Shown piece after piece: positions 1-9,389 of a stretch of DNA of 22,332 nt. Numbering within the stretch: the stretch's first letter is position 1; each line of letters opens with the position of its first letter. A program made the translations under genes and the position numbers. This DNA comes from Haplomitrium mnioides (Eukaryota > Marchantiophyta > Haplomitriopsida > Calobryales). The notes under the pieces are model-generated. The model made no database searches, was not told the DNA's origin, and was given only the letters and a program-made list of their open reading frames with translations. The stretch lies in contig JBNGIS010035101.1 in assembly GCA_049999725.1 (NCBI GenBank), positions 65,872 to 88,203 of the forward strand. Reading direction: 5' to 3'.

Positions 1-408
1 GATCAAAATTACTGAGAAACCCTACTCTGATTGCAACCTGGCAGAAATTCTGCAGATTTCTACTTCAAACCTGCCTTGATTCTTCTACAAGGTGTTTTTC
101 CACAAGTGTTGTTGTTCCCTTCTTTGAGTTGCTGGAAACCCTAATTTCCAGCGGACTTCCTTATGCGATTTCTTCTTTGGAAAATTTTGAGTTGACAACA
201 AGTTCAATTCTGCTGTTTTGATTCTATAGCCAACCATTTTTCTGCATCAAACACCAAAGATAGCTTCTTCAAGCGATTTCTTCTTCGTTTCTGATTTCTT
301 GTTGTGCCAACTCTTCGACACTCTACGCAGCACACGATGGAGTTCTATTTTCTATTTCCTCTTCTCAAATTCTTTTGCTCTGTAGTATTACTCCCGCTCT
401 TGAATCTG

Positions 409-419
409 CTCTAATACCA
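409..419 (-). other. Primer-binding site (initiator tRNA-Met type)
   Basis: The minus strand reads TGGTATTAGAG directly inside the LTR end. This matches the usual TGGTATCAGAG complement of the initiator tRNA-Met 3' end with one C-to-T change. It is where minus-strand DNA synthesis would be primed and it fixes the inner edge of the LTR at 420. Confidence 0.7.
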
Positions 420-627
420 TGTTAAGAATTCACACTACACATCAAAAACATGAACTCACAGAAGAAATGCAATATATATCATATGAGCATAGAATGGTGA
501 GATTTACATGAAAGGGAGGAGTGTACACTCACGACTCCAATCTGCCCCAAGTATAATACTAACCCTAAAAAAATTAAGGGGGCTGCCAACTCAGCCTAGC
601 AGCCTATCAAAGCTTGTTAATTTAATA
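420..627 (-). repeat. Probable 5' LTR of the left-edge copia-type element
   Basis: The plus strand starts TGTTAAGAATTC immediately after the primer site and ends near TTAATTTAATA, so on the minus strand the LTR would begin TATTAAATT and end TTAACA. The termini resemble those of the better defined copia LTRs (TGTTAG to CTCAATA on the plus strand). The inner edge is supported by the primer site. The outer edge at 627 is an estimate, because the partner LTR lies outside the window and no target duplication can be checked. Confidence 0.5.
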
Positions 628-635
628 TTGTTAGG

Positions 636-2059
636 GCACGATTGGTCATTAGAGAGAGTGAGTATCATTCTTTTTCCATTTAAGATGGTATTCTATATCA
701 AGACCATCAAATATATGTTCCACAAGATGATATACTTTGAATGGCTTGTTTACAAAAAGCACATGGCATTCCCATCTCATAGCATCTTGGAGTAGATAAA
801 ACTACAAAGTTGCTTCAACGCACTTGGTGGTGGCCTAACTTGGCTTGAGATGTTTGCGGTTTTGTTTGTTCGTGTGAAGGTTGTCAATGAAACAAAGCTT
901 CAAATAAAAAATCAACGAGACTTCTTCAGCCACTACCAATTCCTACTACTCATTGGAAATATGCAAGTTTGGATCTTGTCACTTCACTTTCAACTACGCT
1001 TTGTGGGTATATTGTCATTGTGGTGTTTGTGAACGAGCTCAGCAAGCATATTCATTTAGCACTAATAGTGGATACTGTAGATGCTCCATAATTGGCAAAA
1101 AAATTTACTTTGATATTGTCTTCCATCATCATGGAATGCCCAATGTGTTAATATTTAATAGGGATCCACGTTTCACATGAAAGTTTTGGCAAGAGTTGTT
1201 CAAACTCTTAGGCACCAAACTCTCTATGTCTACTGCTTATCATCCTCAAACATATGGGCAAACAGAGCGCACTAATTACACTATAGAGGATATGCTTTCG
1301 CGCATTCATCAATGTTCATCATCACACAGATTGGGATAGTTTCTTACCGACGTTAGAGTTTGCCTACAACAACTCCAAACAAGCAAGTACTAGGTTTTCT
1401 CATTTGTTTCTTAATTCGTGTCAACATCCTCTTTGTTCCCAATGGTTTTCTTTCTCCTTCTTTTTCCAATGTTCATGGTACTTCTACCTTTTTGTTTCGT
1501 TTATCTTCTTCTTTGCAAGATGCTCGCAACCATCTTACTGTTGCTCAAAATTGGAAAAAAAAAATATGGCAATAGCTGTCGTCATGATTGCTCTTATGTT
1601 TTAGGCAACCAAGTTATATCATCTACTCACGATCTTCCATTGTTTTTAGATACTCAAGTCTGTAAGCTATCTCTTGCTTGGATTGGTCTTTTCTCTGTTT
1701 CTTAGGTTATTTCTCTTGTTGCTTATAAACTTGATCTTCCTCTTCATATGAAGATTCATCTTGTGTTCCATGTCTCTAAACTTAAACCTTTTGTTCATCG
1801 TCCATCTTCTTTTCCAAATCGTGTTCAACTTCTTCCTTTTGCTATTATTCTTGATGATAATAAAGAATTTAAAGTGGATGTATTTTAGAAAAAAGAGGTG
1901 TCAAGAGAGGGTGACATCTACCAGTTCAATACAAGGTTTTGTAGAAAGGCTATCCATTTCATGATGCTACTTGGTAACCTTCTTTAAATCTTGATAATGC
2001 TCAAGAGGGTACTCAAATATTTGAAAGTTGGGGCAATGACGAGGATATTATCGATTAGA
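636..2059 (+). pseudogene. Gypsy integrase plus chromodomain, decayed
   Basis: Integrase joins retroelement cDNA to host DNA, and the chromodomain steers it to marked chromatin. From 684 the frame reads DGILYQDHQIYVP, then a zinc-binding region (AHGIPIS, HLGVDKT, then SCEGCQ near 880-892), then the core: LDLVTSL (first catalytic Asp), FNRDPRFT near 1151-1180 (second) and [14 protein letters not shown] near 1236-1275 (catalytic Glu). A spacer with AYNNSKQAST follows. After several frame changes come KIHLVFHVSKLKPFV (about 1750-1795) and a chromodomain end readable as YPFHDATW and ESWGNDEDIID, stopping at about 2057. At least four in-frame stops and multiple frameshifts show it is dead. Confidence 0.85.
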
Positions 2060-2071
2060 AGGTGGGGATTA
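2060..2071 (+). other. Polypurine tract of the plus-strand chromovirus
   Basis: AAGGTGGGGATT lies between the integrase/chromodomain stop codon and the LTR start at about 2072. A purine run directly before the 3' LTR is the plus-strand DNA primer of LTR retrotransposons. Confidence 0.6.
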
Positions 2072-2448
2072 TATAATAGTACAAGCATAAGGTTGTGTTA
2101 TTTATAAGAAAATAGAGAGGAGTGAAGGAAGTTGTAGAGGGTCACTTTTAGAGCTAAGATAAGATTACTTGCCTTCAAAGTCACTTTAAGAGTTTTAGAG
2201 TTGAAATTAGAAGTCACTTGTAAGTGAAGAACGAGGGATGACACCCTCCTCTCTTGTATAAATAGAAGGGCTTCATAGCCCCACTCCTCATTCTGGAGTT
2301 CCCTTCAATTCGATTTGGCTCTTTGGTTGTTTGGCTTTGGCTAGCACTCTTGGCTTTTGTTTGCTTATTGGCCTTAAGTTTTGTAACTCTATTAAAGTTA
2401 TCTTGAAGTTGTTGCTTATTTGGAAGTTGGTCATTGAGTTCTTTAACA
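2072..2448 (+). repeat. 3' LTR of the plus-strand chromovirus
   Basis: It starts TATAATAGTACAAGC (TG decayed to TA at the terminus) and ends TTTGAG-like sequence plus TTCTTTAACA. It aligns by eye with the LTRs at 2948-3406 (same strand) and 5410-5896 (opposite strand). At 377 bases it is shorter than those (459 and 487) because of internal gaps. A TATAAATA box lies at 2257-2264, followed by the ACTCC/GGAGT stem shared with the solo LTR. Confidence 0.82.
2257..2264 (+). promoter_or_regulatory. LTR TATA box
   Basis: TATAAATA in the context CTCTTGTATAAATAGAAG. The solo LTR keeps the same context with TATAAA at 3155-3160. In the inverted copy it has decayed to TATTAATA (5645-5652, minus strand). 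It would drive transcription of the chromovirus genome. Confidence 0.65.
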
Positions 2449-2942
2449 CCAATATATGTAGTCGATGATCTGATCTTTGTGATAATGCATCAAGAATGGT
2501 ATGAAACTTTCCTGGCTTGTACTCCAACTTTATATCAAAGAGTTGTAGTTGATCTTCCCATCAACAATGACGACTTGTCATATTTTCCAAGTGAATTGAT
2601 TGCAGCAATGGCTTGTAATTAGTGCACACAAGTACATTCTTTCCTAAAAGATAGTGTCTCCAAACCTTGGTAGCATAAACCATCGTCAATTGTTCTCTGT
2701 CGCTTGCAAAATAGTTTCTCTTTGTTGCATTTAGTCAACGTGGCATGAAAGCAATCAAGTGAAGTCTATTCTCAAACTCTTGTGTAACAATGCTCCAATA
2801 GCAAAATTAGAGGCATCCAAATCAACTTTGCAACGTGCATTTGGGTCAAACAGTTGTAGAATTAGACGAGAAGACACCGCATCTTTGCATTGTTAAAATA
2901 CCTCTAGCTTTTTGGTCATTCATTAAAACTTTGCCTCCTTTT
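2449..2942 (-). pseudogene. Gypsy RNase H fragment
   Basis: RNase H removes RNA from the RNA-DNA hybrid during reverse transcription. On the minus strand the sequence reads VDLDASNFAIGALL, then NYFASDREQLTMVYA, VWRHYLLGKN and EYKPGKFHTILDALSQRSD, the usual gypsy order with the first acidic residues retained. Several frameshifts are present between these blocks. The right edge meets the solo LTR and continues in register with the RT fragment beyond it. The left edge stops exactly at the terminus of the plus-strand LTR. Confidence 0.85.
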
Positions 2943-2947
2943 CTAAC

Positions 2948-3406
2948 TGTAATAATACAAGCATGATGTTGTGCTATTTGTAAGAAAATAGAGAGGAGTG
3001 AAGGAAGTGGTAGGGATTACTTTTAGGGTTGAAATCATTTTAAGATTACTTGCTTTTGAAGTTGCTTGAAATGGAATGGTATATGGTCACTTTTAGGGTT
3101 GAAATTGGAAGTGACTTGTAAGTGAAGTAAGTAGGATGACACCTTCTTCTCTTGTATAAACACAAAGGCTTCATACCTCCACTCCTCATTCTGGAGTTCC
3201 TCTCAAATCACTTGGGTTCTTTGGTTGCCTAACTTTACTTGCACTCTTGGTCTTACTTTGGGTCTTGAGTTGCATAACTCTATTAGAGTTATCTCATTGT
3301 GGCTTTGCTTGGTTTTGCTTGCCTTATTGGCATTTGGTTGAAGAACTCTATTAGAGTTCACTATAAGTTCTTACTCATTTGGATTTGGTCTTTGAGTTCT
3401 TTAACA
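2948..3406 (+). repeat. Solo LTR of the chromovirus family with 5-bp target duplication
   Basis: It starts TGTAATAATACAAGC and ends TTTGAGTTCTTTAACA (TG to CA), 459 bases, with no internal region attached. The flanks are CTAAC (2943-2947) and CTAGC (3407-3411), a 5-bp duplication with one mismatch. The interrupted minus-strand RT/RNase H reading resumes in register once one flank copy and the LTR are ignored. It contains TATAAA at 3155-3160 and palindromes at 3274-3292 and 3343-3359. A solo LTR normally results from recombination between the two LTRs of a full element. Confidence 0.87.
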
Positions 3407-4130
3407 CTAGCATATTCGTAAGCAGTGCAATAATATGAGCATAGTAATGGAGGAATCTTCGATAAAAACTTGTCTTAATTTTCTCTTCATCTATCTTGAT
3501 GTTATTTGCAAACAAATTATGTGTTAAGTAAGTCACTTCTTGCTTCCAAAACTCATACTTAGACTTCTTGCAATAAAACCTCCAATTGCGGAGTCTTTGC
3601 AACACTTCTCTGAGATGATTATGATGCTCAACTTCAATTTTACTAAAGATAAGGATATCATCTAAGAACACCAACACTAACTTATCCAATAACCCATCAA
3701 AGACTCGAAGTGCCCATACCTTGTTTGAAAAGCTATATTTAGCGCATCACTTGGCTTGATAGGAATTTTCCAATAGCCACTTCGAAGACCAACTTAGAAT
3801 AGAATCACGCACCACTTAATTAATCCAACAAATCATTGATGCAAGGTAAAAGATAGGCATTCTTCACTGTTTGATTGTTCAAGCCTCGATAATCTGTACA
3901 AAGATGAAATCCACCATTTTTCTTTGGTACAAAGAATACCGGAGCTCTCCAAGCCAAAGTACTATATTGATGAAATCCTTTCAAGAAGATCTATCAAGAT
4001 CTTTCAAATCTCTTCTAATTCTTATGGTGATAACCAATATATAAGTCGATTATAAGGAGTACTTTCTAATTTCAACTAAATCAGAAAAGACATTCCTCGA
4101 TCATCTAGTAACCCTTTTGGCAAATCCTTT
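3407..4130 (-). pseudogene. Gypsy reverse transcriptase fragment
   Basis: The clearest part is 3689-3407 on the minus strand: FLDDILIFSK (the catalytic YxDD box, here FLDD), then HHNHLREVLQRLRNW, KKSKYEFWKQEVTYL and a thumb region ending FYRRFLHYYAHIIALL. Upstream, to about 4130, pieces such as LPKGLLDDRG and the template-binding region are recognisable across several frames with stops. It copied element RNA into DNA in the ancestor and is inactive now. Confidence 0.82.
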
Positions 4131-4249
4131 GGAAATACATCCACAAAATCCTTCAAAATATCATCTATCATTGAGGTAGGCGCACTTTTTCCTCTCTCTT
4201 TACTCAAGTTTATCTTGGTCTTGATCCAAACAACAAAGTCATGCAACTC

Positions 4250-4620
4250 TTATTCCACTAAATTAATATGTTGAATTGATTTAGGCCTCCTCACCAACGG
4301 TGTTGAACACCCAAAAAACATTTTCTTACCTTGTAAGATAGGTTGTGCCCAATCAAATTGAGCAGATCGATCTTCAAGCCAAAGTAACCCCAAAATAATG
4401 TCATGTTGTATATGTGCAATAATAAATTGCATATATTCTTCATACTCTTTTCCAATCCTTAGAAGGAATGGCTTTTGAGAATGAAACACATCATGCTTTT
4501 AGCTATCGGCTATAGTCACAACACTCTCCTTGATAGGCCTAAATTTTGCTTTAATTATCTTAGCAAAATGTAGTGATATAAAATTTTCAAAACTCATGCT
4601 ATTCACCAACATTCTACAAG
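4250..4620 (-). pseudogene. Gypsy aspartic protease fragment with altered active site
   Basis: On the minus strand FENFISLHFAKIIKAK is followed by a stop and then by SQKPFLLRIGKEYEEYMQF, HIQHDIILGLLWLEDRSAQF and a linker to RT. The ILGLLWLEDR block is the usual gypsy retropepsin flap-to-C-terminal motif (ILGLPWL). The active-site triplet expected just before FENFIS, normally D-S-G, reads N-S-M at about 4600-4610, so the catalytic Asp is lost. It would have cut the Gag-Pol precursor. Confidence 0.78.
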
Positions 4621-4649
4621 GGTGCTCCTCATTCATAATATCAAGATAG

Positions 4650-5370
4650 AACAAAGTACTTCAAATTCTTTTTGAAATTTTAATTTCATTAGAGCTTGTA
4701 AAGCTCTAAGTACGTTGTTCGAATGATTGAGAATGTAGCATGGCTTTTGTAGTAGTAAGTAGTAAGTCATGCCGCTTTGCCATGCGCATTGCTTCTTCTA
4801 ATTGAGCAGACTCTCTCATTGTAACTTCTATTCTTGTACAATACTTTAGTCTTCAAACAAAGTGGTCTAGTGCTTCTTCTCCTCTTATATCAAGAAATTG
4901 TATAATTGTATCTTGAAAATGTGTAGCATAGCTTCTCATTGTATCAAGTTGCTTCAATTCGATCAATTGATCTCGTGCTAATTTTGAAGTATTTACAACT
5001 CAAAATCTTGAAATCACTGTTTCTTTGAATTTACACTAAGAAACAATAAAAGCAGCAAATCCACGTTGTGCTTGTTTTATTTGATATCTCTACTAAGTCT
5101 TTGCCATTTTTTCTAATTGACTTGCTGCAAATAGAATTTGCGACCATCTTCTCTAATGTTTGTAGCTTCAAAATATTTCTCACAACCAAATATGAAGTTC
5201 TTATATGCACCACAAACCATCTTTTTATCATATGCTTTTGGCGTTGGAAATTGTCCATAACTCTCTTCTTCTCCAAAAGTTGTTATTTCTTTCATTTTCA
5301 CCTCAAAAATGTGTGAAAGATGTTCAAGCCGTACTTGCATCGCTTGAACCACCACCTCTTGATTCTCCAT
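4650..5370 (-). pseudogene. Gypsy gag fragment
   Basis: A likely start ATG lies at 5370-5368 (MENQEVVVQAMQVRLEHLS), about 28 bases inside the primer site. The frame stays open to 5113 and includes CEKYFEATNI. After stops and frame changes the capsid region continues with NTSKLARDQLIELKQL, MRSYATHFQDTIIQF, IEVTMRESAQLEEAMRMA (down to about 4760), which is typical of chromovirus Gag. No intact zinc knuckle is visible before the protease. Gag would have formed the particle shell. Confidence 0.78.
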
Positions 5371-5397
5371 ATAACTCACCACCAAAAAGAACCATAG

Positions 5398-5408
5398 CTC
5401 TGATACCA
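5398..5408 (-). other. Primer-binding site (initiator tRNA-Met)
   Basis: The minus strand reads TGGTATCAGAG, continuing CTATGG, one base inside the LTR terminus at 5410. This is an exact match to the common plant tRNA-Met primer site and fixes both the LTR edge and the element's orientation. Confidence 0.88.
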
Positions 5409-5409
5409 A

Positions 5410-5896
5410 TGTAAAAGAATCTCAAAGATCAAATCCAAATGAGTAAGAACTCATAGTGAACTCTATCTGAGCTCATCAACCAAATGTCAATAAAGCAAGC
5501 AAAGCTACAACAAGATAACTCTAATAGAGTTATACGACTCAAAGTCAAAGCTAAGATCAAGAGTGCAAGAAAAATCCAAGCAACTAAAGAACCCAACTGA
5601 TTCGAGAGTAACTCCAAAATCAGAAATGGGCTATGATACCCTTATATTAATACAAGAGAAAGTGGTTTCATCCCCCTTCTTTTACTTACAAGTCACTTCC
5701 AAATTCAACCCTAAAAGTGATCACTTGCAAGTCACTTCTAATTTCACCCTAAAAGTGACCTTATTCAACTTCACTTAGAGTAACTTCAAAAGCAAGTAAC
5801 CTGAAAATGATTTCAACCCTACAATTAACCTCTACCTTTTCTTTCACTCTTCTATATTTCTCATAAGTAGCACAACATCATGTTTGTACTACTACA
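5410..5896 (-). repeat. 5' LTR of the minus-strand chromovirus
   Basis: On the minus strand it begins TGTAGTAGTACAAACATGATG and ends GATTCTTTTACA, 487 bases, directly before the primer site. It is the inverted counterpart of the LTRs at 2072-2448 and 2948-3406. It has a 19-base palindrome at about 5515-5533 and a decayed TATA at 5645-5652. The outer flank is ATAGA (5897-5901); the partner flank is not in this window. Confidence 0.85.
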
Positions 5897-7548
5897 ATAG
5901 ATCTTTGTTATCGTTTTGTCCAACGACATTTGTTTTTTATAACTGTTTCACAAAGATGGAGTTACTTTTTATTAAGTTGAGAAATGTACTACTTCAATAA
6001 CTTTAAATTCATACAAAATTTTGTAATTGTATTGTTGGATAGTGCACAACTCCAAAAAATGTTCGTTTGTGATGTTTGGTAAAATAGATAAGCTTGATAT
6101 TGTTAAATAAAGATACTTTACAAAATAGATAAACTAACTTTGTAGCATATGTATACTTGTTGCGACAACAAGTTCAAAATTATCCATTGTTTAATGATGA
6201 AAGAAACCTCTAACTCAAGGTGTTGAAAAACCTTATACAATTTGGTCGACAAACAACCGGTTACAAACCAACACTTATAAACAGACATTTGAATCTTACT
6301 CTAATATTTACATCTAGTTGGTTAATCCAAATGTTTCTACCTTTTCAATCTATCACTATGTCGAGAATCAACGATCCACCGGCCATCGTAGGTAGTTCTT
6401 TGTAAACTACTTTTTCGGCCATCTACAAGACTGACCCTGCTTGAGATACAAAATCTATCTTCTACTGCTCTAAGAATGCCTTTTCTTCTTTAGCTTCTTA
6501 ATAAGCCATTAACTCCTCTCAAGTTAGCTCAATCTCACTATTTGTCGTTGAGACATCACAAATTAGTCTATAGAGTTTCAACTTGATTTTTTCCAATACA
6601 TGTCACTTTAACTCTCAAACTTTAGCCTACATATTCTGAGGCACCACAATCGCACATGTTGCTTCAAAAGAATCTTCAAATAACTCTTTTTTCTCACACA
6701 TCATGAAATCACTGTACTATTCTAGCAACTTTAGCTAGAGTGCTTACTCGACTTTTGATTTTCAAATCTTGGCAGAGTGTTTGAGCAACTTCTCAAAATC
6801 CTTGATCATTTCCTCTTGACAAAAATTTCTCATACTTCTCCTATATCTTTTAGATCAAAGTCTCTCATTTACCTCGTTTTTTTGTTGATCATAGTTTTAA
6901 GCTAAACTTATTCTCTCTTGAGTGTTTCAAACCTTGTTTTTAACAATGCCATCACTTTAACTTCAACTATTGATTTGTTAATCTCTTTCTTTATGGTTTC
7001 CACTTCAATTTCCAACACCTTGATCGTTTTGTGTTGAGTAACTTATGTGTCATTCAATCCTCTTACTTGAGTATTTACTTGCCAATTAGCCTTGCAGAAT
7101 GCCCTCAACAACATACTAGTATTACTATTACCATTGTTGTCTTTGTTTCTTTGGAAGATGACGTAGATATTTCATATTTGGCTACCATTGCACCACTGAT
7201 AACTTGGCTCCCTACTCCTCAACCACCTTCTTTTGCCTTTTGGCTCCTATAATTGTCAAACTTGTACTATTTTCAAATCTAAGTGGTGTGATAACTAGCT
7301 CTTCCACCAAGCCCCTATTAATCATCTCTTTTATTAAGATGGTTTTAATTTCTTCTATCATCAATTTCTTATTTTTCTATTTTGATCAAATAATGATTGC
7401 CCCTATTAGTGTCAGTGCCCAACTTGCCAGTAGAACAACAAATATTAGCTCTTCCTGCTCAATGTTTATGATTATGTCCCAATCATTACCTTATGTTATT
7501 ATAGTCTTAGCCGACTTAAACCAAATGTTTTATCCTACTGCCTTCCGC
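5897..7548. other. Unassigned AT-rich DNA between two retrotransposons
   Basis: I recognise no conserved domain here. From about 6340 to 7250 the plus strand is pyrimidine-rich. In one minus-strand frame (about 6850 to 6340) lysine- and glutamate-rich stretches such as CEKKELFEDSFEAT and KEELPTMAGG-like text can be read, but with about a dozen stop codons in 170 codons. That is no better than chance for a purine-rich strand, so a decayed gag or host coiled-coil gene is possible but unproven. It may be the old target DNA into which both neighbours inserted. Confidence 0.4.
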
Positions 7549-9317
7549 TATTGTGTTGTGGGTTGGATACAACTTGAAAACAAAAAGAAAATTGACAATA
7601 TCTTATCAAAATCTTCCCAGCAAGCTAAATCATGCTTTGATTGAGCCCATATCAAGGAAGTTACAACACTTTTAAGTTAGTGATTGTTAATGTTTTGGAT
7701 TATTTTGAGCAAATGAGATAGCTGAATGGAAAAGCTCTATCCATCCAGCTCAAAAGAGCATGCATCTCACTCCTATTAGAGATGACAAAAGATGGGGGAT
7801 AGGGATGGATTTGCATCGTATAGGAGTGTGCCACAATGAAGGGGAAATTCTCAATGTTGAGATGTTAAATATGGAGGGGGACGTGAGCAATCGGGGCAGG
7901 GACTCTCTTCAACTTTTGAGTTCTTTTGAGGTGTTATAGCTGAAGCCTATGAAGATATGGATTTGAATTTTCCAACAAGTATTCCATTCAACACTTGGGT
8001 TGAAATTCGTTGTTTTTGTCGACTGAAGACTTCTCTTTGTGAGTTTGTGGTGCAAAGGTTTGGCAAAGGCTACTATAAGAAAATTTTGGCTTCATCCATT
8101 CCATTTGGGATGCCCTTCATTGCAAATGATTTTAAGGTTGTTGTATTGACTTTATTTTGAGAAGTGTTAGTACGAAGGGGAGATACTAATCGAAAAGGCC
8201 AATTATAGATGGTGGCTATGTTGATCTTCCTCAAACTAATCTCAAAGATTCATTACCCCCAATAAATTGTCATGTTTTTTGGCCCAGCTTTATGGGAGCA
8301 AGTGGAACAACGTTGAGTCCTTGATATTTTACTAGTAGTGACTTACTGTGAAATGTGGACCTTAGCTATCTATTATTTGGTTTCATTGTCTATTAGTTTA
8401 TTTGTATCAAGCTCTTGTATTTGGCTCATAGTTCATTTCAGTAGCTTAAGATATCTATTTGAGAGTGATATATGTTAATAGAGTTAGCTTAAATATGCTA
8501 TTTTTCTTCTTCTAGTATCTAAGTTAAGAAAGAGAGAGATTAGAGTTTGGAGGGAAAAAAGGAGAAAAGAGGATTTTTCAAGGGAGAACTTTGAAGAAGG
8601 AGAGCAAAGGCATGAGAAGAAATAAGGCTTTGGGATTCAAATGAAGATTTTTCCATTGATGTCAAGTTGAACTCATCAAACTACATTGAAAGGAGAGATA
8701 CAATCACAACTCAAAGTGGAGAACGCATCTTTGGCTCAAAATTGGTGGGATTATGGAAAACAAACCACATGGTTTTCTTGTAAGAATTCAGCCACATTGG
8801 AGAAGAAAGGTAAGCGAAACAAGTTTTTGAGTTGCTTAGTGTCAAAAATGCTTTGAAATAGAGAGGATTATAGATTCCTTATGATAGATGGAGATTTATT
8901 TGTTTTGAAACTCTTTAATTTAAGAGGATGAGAGTTGCATTCAAGAGACAAATATGGTGGTAAAAATCAGATGTTTGGGAGTCAAATAACAAGAGTTCCA
9001 TCGATTTCAGTTCAACACTTTGAAATTTGTGTGGGCAAAAGAGATTAAACCACAACTCGAAGCAAGCTGTTGATCTTAAGTTGAATCTTTGTATTAATTT
9101 GGGAACAAAATAATGAAAGATTTGTGTAAATGTTTAGCAGCATTGAAGCATGAGAAAATATGTTATTGAGCTTGGAGTGATTCAAAAGTAGAAAGCTTGT
9201 TGTTGAATGGGTTGAAACCTAGCTGCATCATGGAGAAAGATCATGCTACTCATATCAGCTAAAAGTTTTAGATGACTATTGTTATTTTGTCTTGATACTC
9301 TGTAAGTTTCAATCAAG
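7549..9317 (+). repeat. Left long LTR (about 1.8 kb) of a Ty3/gypsy element
   Basis: It starts TATTGTGTTGTGGGTTGG, matching TGTTGTGTTGTGGGTTGG at 11842 with one change, and runs parallel to the second LTR until about 9317 with many substitutions and small gaps (roughly 80-85 percent by eye). The last 33 or so bases of the LTR and everything up to the pol spacer appear deleted. Bases 9242-9246 (CATGC) are the unoccupied version of the site that the copia element later used in the other LTR. I see no convincing promoter box and no protein under constraint in it. Confidence 0.8.
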
Positions 9318-9389
9318 ATAAGATTTTCTTTGAGTCAGGGAGAGACTATAGATGGTATATATCTAGAACTTGGGGTGGAGGATTTTTAA

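Larger units (their letters stand above)
1..627 (-). mobile_element. 5' end of a Ty1/copia-type LTR retrotransposon, running off the left edge
   Basis: Read on the minus strand this is a probable LTR (627 down to 420), then a primer-binding site at 419-409, then about 400 bases of untranslated leader that leave the window at base 1. The order LTR, tRNA-Met primer site, leader is what an LTR retrotransposon shows at its 5' end. No gag codons are visible before the edge. The copia assignment is inferred from the short LTR, the primer site and the resemblance in layout to the copia element at 13565-19528; no coding domain confirms it. It appears to interrupt the plus-strand gypsy integrase that begins at about 628. 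Confidence 0.6.
628..2448 (+). mobile_element. 3' portion of a decayed Ty3/gypsy chromovirus
   Basis: The segment holds, in order, integrase, chromodomain, polypurine tract and 3' LTR, all on the plus strand. Its 5' part (gag to RNase H) is absent, cut at the left by the copia-type LTR ending at about 627. Its LTR resembles those at 2948-3406 and 5410-5896, so it belongs to the same family as the minus-strand gypsy copy next to it. The LTR terminus at 2448 directly abuts RNase H coding sequence of that neighbour, which fits insertion into it. The copy cannot be functional. Confidence 0.82.
2449..5896 (-). mobile_element. Decayed Ty3/gypsy chromovirus, 5' LTR to RNase H, split by a solo LTR
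   Basis: On the minus strand the order is 5' LTR (5896-5410), primer-binding site, gag, protease, reverse transcriptase, then a solo LTR insertion, then RNase H to 2449. Integrase and the 3' LTR are missing from this window in this orientation. All coding parts carry stops and frameshifts. Its LTR is related to those of the plus-strand fragment and of the solo LTR, so three members of one family lie within 5.3 kb. Confidence 0.85.

Noticed and set aside
5398-5408. tRNA-Met-like sequence (also at 409-419 and 19290-19300) considered as tRNA gene pieces
   Set aside because: Only about 11-12 bases match, on the strand and at the position expected for primer-binding sites next to LTR ends; no tRNA body is present.
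5113-5409. Gag start at 5409
   Set aside because: That codon is TTG within the primer-binding site; the first sensible ATG in the frame is at 5370.
7204-7644. Open frame of 146 codons, plus strand
   Set aside because: It crosses the LTR boundary at 7549, is rich in Ser, Ile, Leu and Phe as expected of pyrimidine-rich DNA, and has no recognisable domain.
7957-8160. Open frame of 67 codons inside the left long LTR, partly conserved in the second LTR (12242 onward)
   Set aside because: Differences between the two copies fall at all codon positions, including stops in the second copy, so there is no sign of protein constraint. Similarity is explained by LTR duplication.
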